This document shows, one piece after another, positions 1 to 7,652 of a DNA stretch of 12,176 nt. The stretch lies in NCBI GenBank assembly GCA_003024985.2, contig PXIH01S0008756.1; one strand, 5' to 3'. The translations under genes were made by a program, and so were the position numbers. Numbering within the stretch: position 1 is the stretch's first letter; every line of letters begins with the position of its first letter. The notes beneath the pieces are model-generated. The model was not told the origin of the DNA and did not search any database. It saw only the letters and a program-made list of their open reading frames with translations. Source of the stretch: Euperipatoides rowelli. Taxonomy: Eukaryota; Onychophora; Udeonychophora; Euonychophora; Peripatopsidae.

Positions 1-104
1 TTTTAGTGAAAATATATTTATATCCGATGCAATTTACTTCTTAGGCTGTTCGTAATTCTTTTTATTTGAATCCTGTAATCATACCTATTGAAAAATTTTT
101 TCCA
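1..104. other. AT-rich flank of the satellite, no gene seen
   Basis: This short stretch has mixed base composition and precedes the pyrimidine-rich tract. No open frame, RNA gene or repeat can be supported. The change to strongly C/T-biased sequence happens gradually around position 100 to 120, so the satellite edge on this side is soft. Confidence 0.6.
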
Positions 105-998
105 TGTCCTTCTTGTTCATTCTCATCTTTTTTGCATGTCCTCCTTATCATACACATTCTTAATATTTCACATCCTTCTTGTTAATCTTTAGCCTCTCAT
201 CTTTCTCATCTTGCTTTATCTAATTCTTATCTCACTCATCCCTATCTTCTTGTCCATCCTTCTCATCTTCCTCTTCATCCATGTTTCTATTTCATCTTAC
301 ACATCCTTATCTTCATCTTCCCCTTTTTATAATTGTCTCAACTTTATCATGTTTCCCCATCTGGTTTCACTTCATTTCCTTCCTCTTCCTCATCATCTTT
401 CCCTCATCTTTTTCTTTTTCTTGCCTTTTTCCTCATATTTCTTTTTTCTTTTTATCTTCATATTTTCTTCCTGTTCCTTAGATTTTCTTTTCCTTCTCTT
501 CCACTCTATTTTCATATTTTTTTCTATTTCTATTCTTTCACTTCATCATCTTTTATCTTTCTTTTCTTCTTCCTTGTCTTCATCACCTTCCATCTTTTTT
601 CCTCTGTCTTGCTTTCAACCCTTTCCATAATGTTCTCTTCCTTGATGTCTAATATATTTTTTCTGCTTTGATGTTCTTACTCTTCATATTTGTTTTCTTC
701 TTTGATGTCTTATTCTTCATATTTTTCTTATTTGATGTTTGCTGTTCCTATTTCACTTATTTTCTTCTCTTCCTAATATATACTTTTCCTGTCTATCTTG
801 ATTTTCTCTTTTTATTCAGTCTTTCTCTTCATAGTCTCTTTCTCTTCATCTTCATATTCTCTTCCTCTTTATTTTTGTCTTCTTCTTGTCCATCCTTTTC
901 TCCATCCAGCTCAATTTCTTACTCTCATCTTATCATTCTTTCTTATTCTTTTGTCTTATTCATTCTTGTCTTCTTATTCTTCCTTATTCTTCCTTGTC

Positions 999-1066
999 TG
1001 ATGATTCTTCTTGTCTGATGATTCTTCTTGTCTGATGATTCTTCTTGTCTAATGATTCTTCTTGTT
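999..1066. repeat. 17-bp tandem array
   Basis: Three perfect head-to-tail copies of TGATGATTCTTCTTGTC occupy 999-1049, followed by one variant copy (1050-1066) that starts TAAT and ends GTT. Further, less regular copies continue to about 1220. The 17-bp period is not a multiple of three, which argues against a coding origin for this block. It is one of the locally homogenised blocks of the larger satellite. Confidence 0.9.
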
Positions 1067-1102
1067 TAACTATTCTTGTCNTCTTGTTTAACTATTCTTG
1101 TC
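1060..1102. repeat. Identical 21-mers flanking an N
   Basis: The 21 bases at 1060-1080 are identical to the 21 bases at 1082-1102, and the single undetermined base 1081 lies between them. The unit contains TTTAACTATTCTTGTC. A direct duplication with an N at its exact centre is more likely a contig join whose overlapping ends were not merged than a natural tandem repeat, although the surrounding DNA is repetitive. Confidence 0.75.
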
Positions 1103-2134
1103 TTATTATTCTTCCTTGTCTGATGATTCTTCCTTGTCTGATGATTCTTCTTGTCTGATGATTCTTCTTGTCTGATTATTCTTCTGGTTTGATGATTCTT
1201 CTTGTCTAATGATTCTTCTTAACTATTCTTCCTTGTCTAACTATTCTCCCTTGTCTAACTATTCTCCCTTGCCTAACTATTCTTCCTTGTCTTTTTATTC
1301 TTCCTTGTCTTTTTATTCTTCATCTTTTTATTCTTCACCTTATTCTTCATCTTCTTATTCTTCCTCATCTTATTCTTCCTTTCTTATTCTTCCTTGTCTT
1401 CTTATTCATCCTTTTCTTATTTTTCCTTTTCTTATTCTTCCTTGGCTTCTTATTCTTCCTTGTCTTATTCTTCCTTGTCATGTTATTCTTCTTTATCTTA
1501 TTCTTCCTTTTCTTATTCTTCCTTTTCTTATTATTCCTTTTCTTCTTATTCTTTTTCTTATTCTTATTCTTTTTCTTCTTATTCTTCCGTGTCTTATTTT
1601 TCCTTGTTTTCTTATTTTTCCTTTTCTTATTTTTCCTTATATTCTTATTTTGTGTCTTATTTTTTATTTTTTCATCTTATTTTTATTTTCTTATTCTTCC
1701 TTTTCCTTATTCTTCCATCTTTTTATTCTTTTTATTTTGCATTTTCTTAATCTTCCTTTTCTTGTTTTTCCTTGTCTTATTCTTTCTTTTCTTATCCTTT
1801 CTTGTCATATTTTCTTATTCTTTCAACTTATTTTTATCCTATTTCTAGTCTTTTTATTCTTTAATGTCTTCTTAATCTTTTTTGTCTTCTTTATAGTCTT
1901 GTTCTTTCTTGTCTTCTTATTCTTCCTAGTCTTATTTTCCTAGTCTTATTCTTCCTTTTCTTTTGTTTTCTTATTCTTTCTTGTCTTCTTATTCTTCCTT
2001 TCTTGTTACACTTTCATCTTAGTTTTTCTTGTCTAGTTTGTTGTCTTATTCTTTCTTGTCTTTTGTTGTTTTTTGATGTCTTCATATTCTTTCTTTCTTT
2101 TTCTTTGCTTTTATTTATCATATTCTTCCTTATC

Positions 2135-2242
2135 TTATTCTTCCTTGACATCTTATTCTTCCTTGACATCTTATTCTTCCTTGAAATCTTATTCTTCCTT
2201 GAAATCTTATTATTCCTTGACATCTTATTCTTTCTTGACATC
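2135..2242. repeat. 18-bp tandem array, six copies
   Basis: Six consecutive 18-bp units (starting at 2135, 2153, 2171, 2189, 2207 and 2225) follow TTATTCTTCCTTGACATC with only point substitutions: GAC to GAA in units 3 and 4, TTC to TTA in unit 5, TCC to TTC in unit 6. There are no insertions or deletions. Because 18 is a multiple of three, all frames without a stop translate to hexapeptide repeats, which explains the open frames here on both strands. Confidence 0.93.
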
Positions 2243-2340
2243 TTAATCTTCCTTATCTTATTCTTCTAGTCATGATCTTCTTCCTTGTCATCTTATTCTT
2301 GCTTGTCATCTTATTCTTCCTTATCCTATTCTTCCTTATC

Positions 2341-2522
2341 TTATTCTTCCTTGCCTTCTTATTCTCCTTTGCCTTCTTATTCTTCCTTGCCTTCTTATTC
2401 TCCTTTGCCTTCTTATTCTTCCTTGCCTTCTTANATTCTTCCTTGCCTTCTTATTCTCCTTTGCCTTCTTATTCTTCCTTGCCTTCTTATTCTCCTTTGC
2501 CTTCTTATTCTTCCTTGCCTTC
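2341..2522. repeat. 36-bp higher-order repeat
   Basis: Two 18-bp variants alternate: A = TTATTCTTCCTTGCCTTC and B = TTATTCTCCTTTGCCTTC. The order from 2341 is A B A B A, then an irregular 20-base A unit holding the N (2431-2450), then B A B A ending at 2522. The alternation means that a 36-bp AB dimer was amplified, a small higher-order repeat. It breaks down after 2523 into shorter TTATTCCTTGCC forms. Confidence 0.92.
2415..2453. repeat. Repeated 19-mer flanking an N inside the array
   Basis: The 19 bases at 2415-2433 recur at 2435-2453 with N at 2434 between them. The unit carrying the N is 20 bases long instead of 18, and it places two A units next to each other where the array otherwise alternates A and B. 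The length error, the broken alternation and the N all point to a badly joined or collapsed satellite at this position. Confidence 0.7.
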
Positions 2523-2880
2523 TTATTCTTCCTTGCCTTATTATTCCTTGCCTTATTATTATTCCTTGCCTTCCTATTCTTCCTTGCCTTCTTATTCTTC
2601 TTTGCCTTCTTATTCTTCCTTGCCTTCTTACTCTTCCTTGCCTTATTCTTCTATGGCTTCTAATTCTTCCTTGTCTTCTTATTCTCCCTTGCCTTCTTAT
2701 TCTTCCTTGTCTTCTTATTCTTCCATGTCTTCTTATTCTTCCATGTCTTCTTATTCTTCCATCTTATTATTTCATGTTCTTATTCTTCCATATCTTCTGA
2801 ATCTTCCTATCTTCTGAATCTTCCTTGTCTTCTTATTCTTCCTTGTCTTCTTAATCTTCCTTGTCTTCTTATTTTTCCTT
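2523..2880. repeat. 18-bp satellite units with GCC/GTC and CATG variants
   Basis: The array continues with TTATTCTTCCTTGCCTTC-type units to about 2640, interrupted by 15-base forms that lack a TTC, then passes to TTATTCTTCCTTGTCTTC and TTATTCTTCCATGTCTTC (the CATG variant appears three times between about 2710 and 2765). Copies become less regular towards 2880. The gradual replacement of one variant by the next suggests local homogenisation by slippage or unequal exchange. Confidence 0.85.
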
Positions 2881-3058
2881 TTCTTATTGTTCATTGTCTT
2901 CTTATTCTTTCACCTTATTTCTTTTCTTTTTCATCTTTTTATTCTTTGTCTTAGTCTATCTTTCTTATTCTTTCTTGTCTTATTTTTTGTCATCTTATCC
3001 TTTCTTGACTTATTTCTTGTCTTATTTTTTCTTGTCTTATTTATTCTACTCTTCTTGT

Positions 3059-3093
3059 TCTTTTTTGTCTTCTAAAATAGAAGACAAAAAAGA
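3059..3093. repeat. Perfect inverted repeat inside the pyrimidine tract
   Basis: Bases 3059-3074 are the exact reverse complement of 3078-3093, giving a 16-bp stem with a three-base AAA loop. The left arm contains TTTTTTGTCTTCT and the right arm AGAAGACAAAAAA. The right arm is the only long purine run in the tract, so a piece of the satellite has been copied onto the opposite strand at this point. It could extrude as a hairpin; no transcription terminator role is claimed, since the host is eukaryotic. Confidence 0.93.
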
Positions 3094-3521
3094 TCTTTCA
3101 TTTCTAATCTTTCTTGTCTTCTATTCTTTTTTGTCTTTCAGTATTTTTTCTTATTTTCTTGTCTTATTTTTCTTATTCTTTTCTTATTGTCTTGTCTACT
3201 TACTTTTACATGTATTCTTAATCTTACTCACAATTATCTTATTTATTGTTTTCTTATTCATCTCGGTCGTTTTCTTATTGTTATTCTGTTGTCTTCTTAC
3301 ATCTTCCTTATTTTCTTGCTCCTGCTTATCTTAATCATCCTTTCCTACTTGCATTTTTATATCGTTACTCTTCCTTCCTTAGCTTATTACTTTTCCTTAT
3401 CTTCTTATTCTTCCTTTTCTACTTACATTTTTATCTTACTCTACTTACCTTACATTTCTTACTCTTCCTTTTTTCTTCTTCTTCCACAGTTCTATTTTTA
3501 TTCTTAATACTATTAAGTGAT

Positions 3522-3538
3522 TACTATTATTAATAGTA
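3522..3538. repeat. Palindrome at the satellite edge
   Basis: TACTATTA (3522-3529) and TAATAGTA (3531-3538) are perfect reverse complements around the single base T3530. A related copy TACTATTA lies just upstream (about 3509-3516). It sits within about 20 bp of where the polypyrimidine tract ends. Confidence 0.8.
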
Positions 3539-4942
3539 GTAGAAAACATGGAATTGCTTAGTGTCTGTAGTAGTTGAGACCAAATTAGATTTATTATTAT
3601 AATGAATATTTGAAGGCAATAAACAATATTTTAAATTTAATTGGCCTACTTTAAAATTTATGTTAATTGTCCACCACTATCCATTATAAAAATCAACAGA
3701 TAAGTGATTAAAGCTGAAATATGCAACTGAATAATTGAACGGTCAAAGAAAAATAAACTAATTAGGCCTACATGTTCCAATATTTTTAACATTTTAATAT
3801 ATAAGGCTAAAGTTTATACACATTACTGTATTTGAAAAAGTGCAGTCGCACTAAAAATACAAAGCATCTGACCTAATTTTATGTGACTAATTATATAATT
3901 ATTTCATCTGCTTGGCATATATTTTTTGTTTAGGAGGAAGAAAATGTAACTAGCTAAGCACTGAAATCATTCTATTTATTTATTAGATTATAGTAACTCG
4001 GGTTTAATTATCAAATCAATTCACAATATTACAAAAGATTTAGTTTTTAAGTATAAAAAATTAACAATTTAAGTTAAATGACACATGGCACAAAATTTAT
4101 AAACTAAATCAGAATTACATACTAGGATTTTTCTTGTTAAATTTACTTATTAAACAATTACAAATGACAAGATGAAAAAAAACGAGTTAAAATGAAAAAG
4201 AAAATAGTCTACCAACGATTCAATGATGAACACTCAAATCGAGGCTTTGGTGAATATGGAATATGTAAAAACAGTAGTTGATGACTATATACTTTATCTG
4301 ACCTGTCCTAAATCACTAATCTGTAACACAATTTTACATTCTTTAATTTCTACCTACTACGATCAGATATTATTTAAATGAAAAATACTTAATAAGTAGA
4401 AAAATAAAAATGCTTTTAAAGCAATATTTTATTTTTAATCTAATATTTCATTTTTAAAGTTTCAACCTCCCCCCACCCCATATCATTTCACAAATGCTGT
4501 AAAGGAAGGGATGAAGAAAATTAAAATAGTAGTTTCAAAAGAGAAATTTAAACTTTAGACAATAGAAATCCGTATACAATCTACAATTACAGTATGTTGG
4601 CTGTAAACATTCTTTGTTTCACAATTACTGTGAAAATATTCTTTTAGATCAGTAATCATTTCAAACCAAGATTAGAGACTCAATGGATGACAATAAAGTC
4701 AGCTCTGTGGCCATAAGTAAATTATGAATACACATATTAATTCTCTCATTTATATTCTTTTATAGGACTCAAGAGATTCTGATGGTAAATTTGCCACAAG
4801 TTGACAATAATGCAAATGGTTTTTTTTTTCAGACCATGAAACATTTCCAGAAAGCTGCTGCATTTAAATTTTTAAAAATAAAAGAGTATTTTATATGAAT
4901 GATCTATTATGTGTTTAATACACACACATATTACATATACAG

Positions 4943-4958
4943 TATATGCATGCATATA
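4943..4958. repeat. 16-bp palindrome
   Basis: TATATGCATGCATATA is a perfect 16-bp palindrome. It is preceded by CACACACATA (4921 onward) and runs into a short TA stretch (about 4955-4964). Such alternating purine-pyrimidine DNA is prone to cruciform or Z-like structure; no function is assigned. Confidence 0.8.
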
Positions 4959-5160
4959 TATATACAGTCCCGATCGTATATAAAACAGGTTTTGATTAAT
5001 ATTAATATTTCATATTTCTGAAGGAAAAAAAAAAATAGGAATTAAATTTTATTTTTATAGTTTAACATGTCCTTAATAAATCCCTGTAGTTTTTTTCCCA
5101 TTAAAAATAGTTTAATATTAAGTATTTTAAAGATTCNCAGAGACGGTAAAATTCTCTAAA

Positions 5161-5222
5161 CCGCCATAGCCATTTCCTATGATAATTATTTGAAAAGCGC
5201 CACCAGAGGCAATGAAGGCCAT
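5161..5222. promoter_or_regulatory. Possible YY1/Pho- and CTCF-like site cluster
   Basis: Within about 60 bp there are three GCCAT words (5163-5167, 5169-5173, 5218-5222), the core bound by YY1/Pho proteins, the first pair reading CCGCCATAGCCATTTCC. CCACCAGAGGC at 5200-5210 resembles the CTCF core but is one G short of the usual GGG. The segment is richer in G+C than its surroundings. The motif resemblance is visible; any binding is inference. A 31-codon minus-strand frame (5222 down to 5127) overlaps it and is not considered a gene. Confidence 0.25.
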
Positions 5223-5387
5223 TGTATGTATAAAGTAGGGTATAAGGATTGGCAGTTTTAAAAATCCCCAGATTATTCTCAATTAACCCACTTATTTACT
5301 TTAATAGAGGAAGGATGTAAAATTTGAACAAAAAAAAAATGAAGTTTCTATCTCACCTACAAGTGATTTTATAGACTATTTTCTATT

Positions 5388-5545
5388 TACGTTCCTAGCG
5401 GTATAGCCCTTCTTGAAGTGCAGCGAGTGAGGTCGACAATAGCTAGCGTGCTGACGTATCCACGTTAATCTAGCCTTGTTCATTGGCATCGAAAGTTGAT
5501 TGGATGTCTAAGGAACAATTCCATACGTCATACCAACTTTGAACG
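5388..5545. promoter_or_regulatory. Possible regulatory island with CRE-like and CCAAT sites
   Basis: This block has many CG dinucleotides where most of the window has few. TGACGTAT at 5452-5459 and its exact reverse complement ATACGTCA at 5523-5530 resemble CRE half-site contexts for bZIP factors. Between them lie two inverted CCAAT words, ATTGG at 5482-5486 and GATTGG at 5498-5503, the NF-Y core. CRE sites next to CCAAT boxes are a common promoter arrangement in animals. No TATA box, initiator or adjoining gene is evident, and a 37-residue minus-strand open frame (5489 down to 5376) covers part of it, so a lost exon or unknown repeat are alternatives. Confidence 0.25.
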
Positions 5546-5598
5546 GTTAATTTACTAAAACTACAGGCCAATATCNATATTACTCTATGAGAGAACGA

Positions 5599-5707
5599 AC
5601 AATATATTGTGTATTATACATTATATACGGTACTGTAAATATATGGTAGAAATATATTAACAATATACATGAACAATATAATCTAACAGTATACACAATA
5701 TGTATAC
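5599..5707. repeat. AT-rich palindrome cluster
   Basis: ACAATATATTGT (5599-5610) is a perfect 12-bp palindrome. GTATACA (5689-5695) pairs with TGTATAC (5701-5707) across the loop CAATA. The word ACAATATA recurs several times between them. The stretch is nearly pure A/T and could form cruciforms; no gene is present. Confidence 0.65.
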
Positions 5708-6596
5708 ATAATATACCCAGTACTAGATAAATGCTGCATCTCTGCAGAATTCACCATACATTAAATCCGTCCTTAATCTAATGCTTTTCTAATATTTACT
5801 TCTAATTTATTGCTTCTAGTAAATTTTTCCAAAATAAGTTAATTTATATCTGACTTCTGTTTTCAGCATTGTAATAATTTTAAGATTAATATGTAAAATA
5901 CCTTTAATTGCCAATTTTCTCAAATTAAAAACAATTAAATAATTCTATTAACAAAAAAAAAAAAAAAACTAATATGCAGTGGATTTATTTTTCAATATTC
6001 AAATTTAATTATTAATTTTCTTGGCCAATAATAATTAATTTTAATTAATCTTAAGTATAAGATTTTTTTTTTTTTACAGCTTTTCACATCTATAAATAAA
6101 ATATATTTTGATGTTGCCAGTATAAGCTACTCTAAATTAATTAAATGACTATTTGAATAAAAAATAGTGTCATTTTCATCATTTATGTACACTCCTTTTC
6201 ATCCACATCTGAATTAAAAGATTATAAAAAGTACTACATAATAAATTTTCGATTCTGAACTATAAGTCAAAATGGAAATAAATCTTACCATTTATTTAAC
6301 ATTTAGATTACTAATATGCAAGATTGACTAATACAAGGGAGGTGTGTGGGGAAATATTTTATTTAAAAGGCCAATGGGCATCTTATTGGACAAAATGATA
6401 AAAATTAGATTTTATTTTTTCTTAAATGAGATAATTTCTCATCAATATTTATTACTTTACACTGAAGAAATGCCTTTGAATACTTAGCATAAATCACCAC
6501 TAGCAACGCAAATTAGCTTTAGATTAGGGAAAATTAGGGGAACCCAAAACATCCAGGGATACTTGAAATAGTCAGTAGTATTTGAGCACCCAGTCA
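5708..6596. other. AT-rich non-coding stretch, nothing recognised
   Basis: No open frame of note and no recognisable repeat end. It contains an A16 run at 5953-5968 and a T13 run at 6063-6075 that continues into ACAG, which resembles a splice acceptor but has no supporting exon downstream. AATTAATT-type sequence is common between 5990 and 6060. Confidence 0.65.
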
Positions 6597-6732
6597 TCTA
6601 ATATATAAAGAAGAAAGATAGTTTGTTTGTTTGTGTGCTTGTATGTTTGTTATCGAGGAGTCAGGATATGGCATACTTCCCAACATGGTACAAAATTGAA
6701 ATTGGCATTTGGCTCAGTTGCATAGTGTAGAC
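6597..6732 (+). mobile_element. Helitron-like 5' end fragment
   Basis: The segment starts TCTAATATATAAAGAAG directly after an A (6596), as Helitrons do when they insert between A and T with a 5' TC. It is followed by a GTTTGTTTGTTTG-rich stretch (6621-6650) and TATCGAGGAG, a layout I know from 5' ends of animal Helitrons and Helitron-like elements. The hAT element at 6733 interrupts it, and the host sequence resumes after 7652. No CTRR 3' end with its preceding hairpin was found downstream, so this is a truncated copy or its end is too diverged to see. The family identity rests on pattern memory and has not been tested by a search. Confidence 0.45.
6725..6732. repeat. Left 8-bp target-site duplication
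   Basis: GTGTAGAC directly abuts the left terminus of the hAT element and is identical to 7645-7652. An 8-bp duplication is the hallmark of hAT transposition. Confidence 0.93.
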
Positions 6733-7644
6733 CAGTGTTTCCCAAATAGGATTCCGCGAGACCAAATTAAGGGTTCCGCGAAAAAATTAAAAAAAAAAAA
6801 AAAAAAAATTATACATTAAAAGTTTAAAATATTGTAGCGCAATAAAGCTAAAAAATTACATTTTATTTTCTAGAATAAATGTCTAAATTAACAAAATTCC
6901 ATAAATAATAATAATATTGTTTAAAGTTTGATAAAAAAATCTGTAGCTTCGTCACAGAGTAGAAACATACTGGCGGACGAGACAATATTTGGGTCCGGGT
7001 ATTTTACTACAAGCTTGTGTATTAAATGAGCTGCGCTAAGGTCTTTATATTCACATCATATTTTATACCATGTAATTTAAATTATTTTATTAAATTAATA
7101 AACCCAATAATAATAATAAACTGCCTTTGTAATTGTAATCCAGAACCTGCAAATTACAACAGCTGTATACAACTACTGTACCTACCTACCTACTGTAAAT
7201 AATAGGAAACAATGTGCAAACAGCTGTGACTGGGTACGCTCTGTGATTGGTTAAGCTCTGTGTTTGTAATTTGTATCAGTAATATGCACGTAAAAAAGTG
7301 AAACAAACAATATTTTTTTAAATTACAATTTTTTTTGTATTTTTTTTAATACTAGGTAATAATAATAAACAAAGAGTCTGATATAACTATGAATAAAACC
7401 TTATTTTTCCCATACAGGTACATATACAGGGCAAAGACATTATTAAAAAAAACATGGTGGCTGCATTTAATTATGGGACATGAAAGAGGATAAATTTAAA
7501 GGTATTTGACTTTGAACTAAAAATTTTTTGCCTCCCCCCCATCCTTTTTTTATGTGCAAAAGCTACACTATAACATATAGGGGTTCAGTTATATTTTATA
7601 AAATATAAAAGGGTTCCGTGACTAAATTTAATTGGGAAACGCTG
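6733..7644. mobile_element. Non-autonomous hAT element, 912 bp, complete
   Basis: The left end reads CAGTGTTTCCCAAAT and the right end, reverse complemented, reads CAGCGTTTCCCAATT: 13 of 15 bases match, beginning with CAG as in many animal hAT elements of the Charlie type. Both ends are flanked by the perfect 8-bp duplication GTGTAGAC. The interior is AT-rich, has an A20 run at 6789-6808, short AAT and CTAC repeats, and no frame resembling a transposase, so it would depend on a transposase supplied elsewhere. The motif GGRTTCCGYG occurs at 6749-6758, 6771-6780 and 7611-7620, always in the same orientation, and could be a subterminal transposase-binding repeat. The perfect duplication suggests a fairly young insertion. 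Orientation cannot be assigned. Confidence 0.93.
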
Positions 7645-7652
7645 GTGTAGAC
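7645..7652. repeat. Right 8-bp target-site duplication
   Basis: GTGTAGAC follows the right terminus of the hAT element and matches 6725-6732 without mismatch. Confidence 0.93.

Larger units (their letters stand above)
105..3506. repeat. 3.4-kb polypyrimidine minisatellite tract
   Basis: The + strand is overwhelmingly C and T for about 3.4 kb. A occurs mainly inside TTAT and G mainly inside TTGTC, TTGCC or GATG, so the tract is a decayed tandem repeat and not random pyrimidines. The common ancestor unit reads approximately TTATTCTTCCTTGTCTTC (18 bp). Local variants follow each other: degenerate TTCATC/TTCTTC sequence to about 990; 17-bp GATGATTCTTCTTGTC-type units (999-1200); TAACTATTCTCCCTTGTC-type units (about 1220-1290); short TTATTCTTCC(TTTTC) units (about 1330-1850); TTATTCTTCCTTGACATC (2135-2242); TTATTCTTCCTTGCCTTC (2341-2640); TTATTCTTCCATGTCTTC (about 2690-2760); then degenerate sequence to about 3506. 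Mirror-like homopyrimidine DNA of this kind can adopt triplex (H-DNA) structure; that is inferred from composition. Long open frames across it come from the repeat and are not annotated as genes. Confidence 0.92.
3507..5130. other. AT-rich non-coding stretch, no gene recognised
   Basis: Base composition changes abruptly at about 3507 from pyrimidine-rich to ordinary AT-rich sequence. All frames are broken by frequent stops and no protein family could be recognised. The stretch holds a palindrome at its start, a C-run (about 4469-4480), a palindrome followed by a short TA run near 4943, A/T homopolymers, and two splice-acceptor-like signals at 4746-4765 and 4820-4832. It could be intron or intergenic DNA. 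Confidence 0.7.

Noticed and set aside
999-2522. Tandem repeats resembling a CRISPR array
   Set aside because: Units are contiguous with no unique spacers, and the setting is eukaryotic.
211-3533. Many long overlapping open frames rich in Ser, Phe, Leu and Tyr
   Set aside because: They lie in the polypyrimidine satellite, stay open in two or three frames at once, and read as hexapeptide repeats wherever the unit is 18 bp. C/T-rich codons rarely give stops. No signal or domain supports coding.
5127-5222. 31-residue minus-strand frame starting at 5222 in a fair start context
   Set aside because: Too short, contains an N in its last codons, and no family is recognisable.
5376-5489. 37-residue minus-strand frame starting at 5489, with basic and aromatic residues, and an acceptor-like TTCCTTAG upstream on that strand
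   Set aside because: Possible exon, but no motif, no partner exon and no strong donor; kept only as an alternative reading of the CpG-richer island.
6710-6721. TGGCTCAGTTGC resembling a Pol III A box of a tRNA-derived SINE
   Set aside because: No B box at a suitable distance, either directly or after the hAT insertion is skipped.
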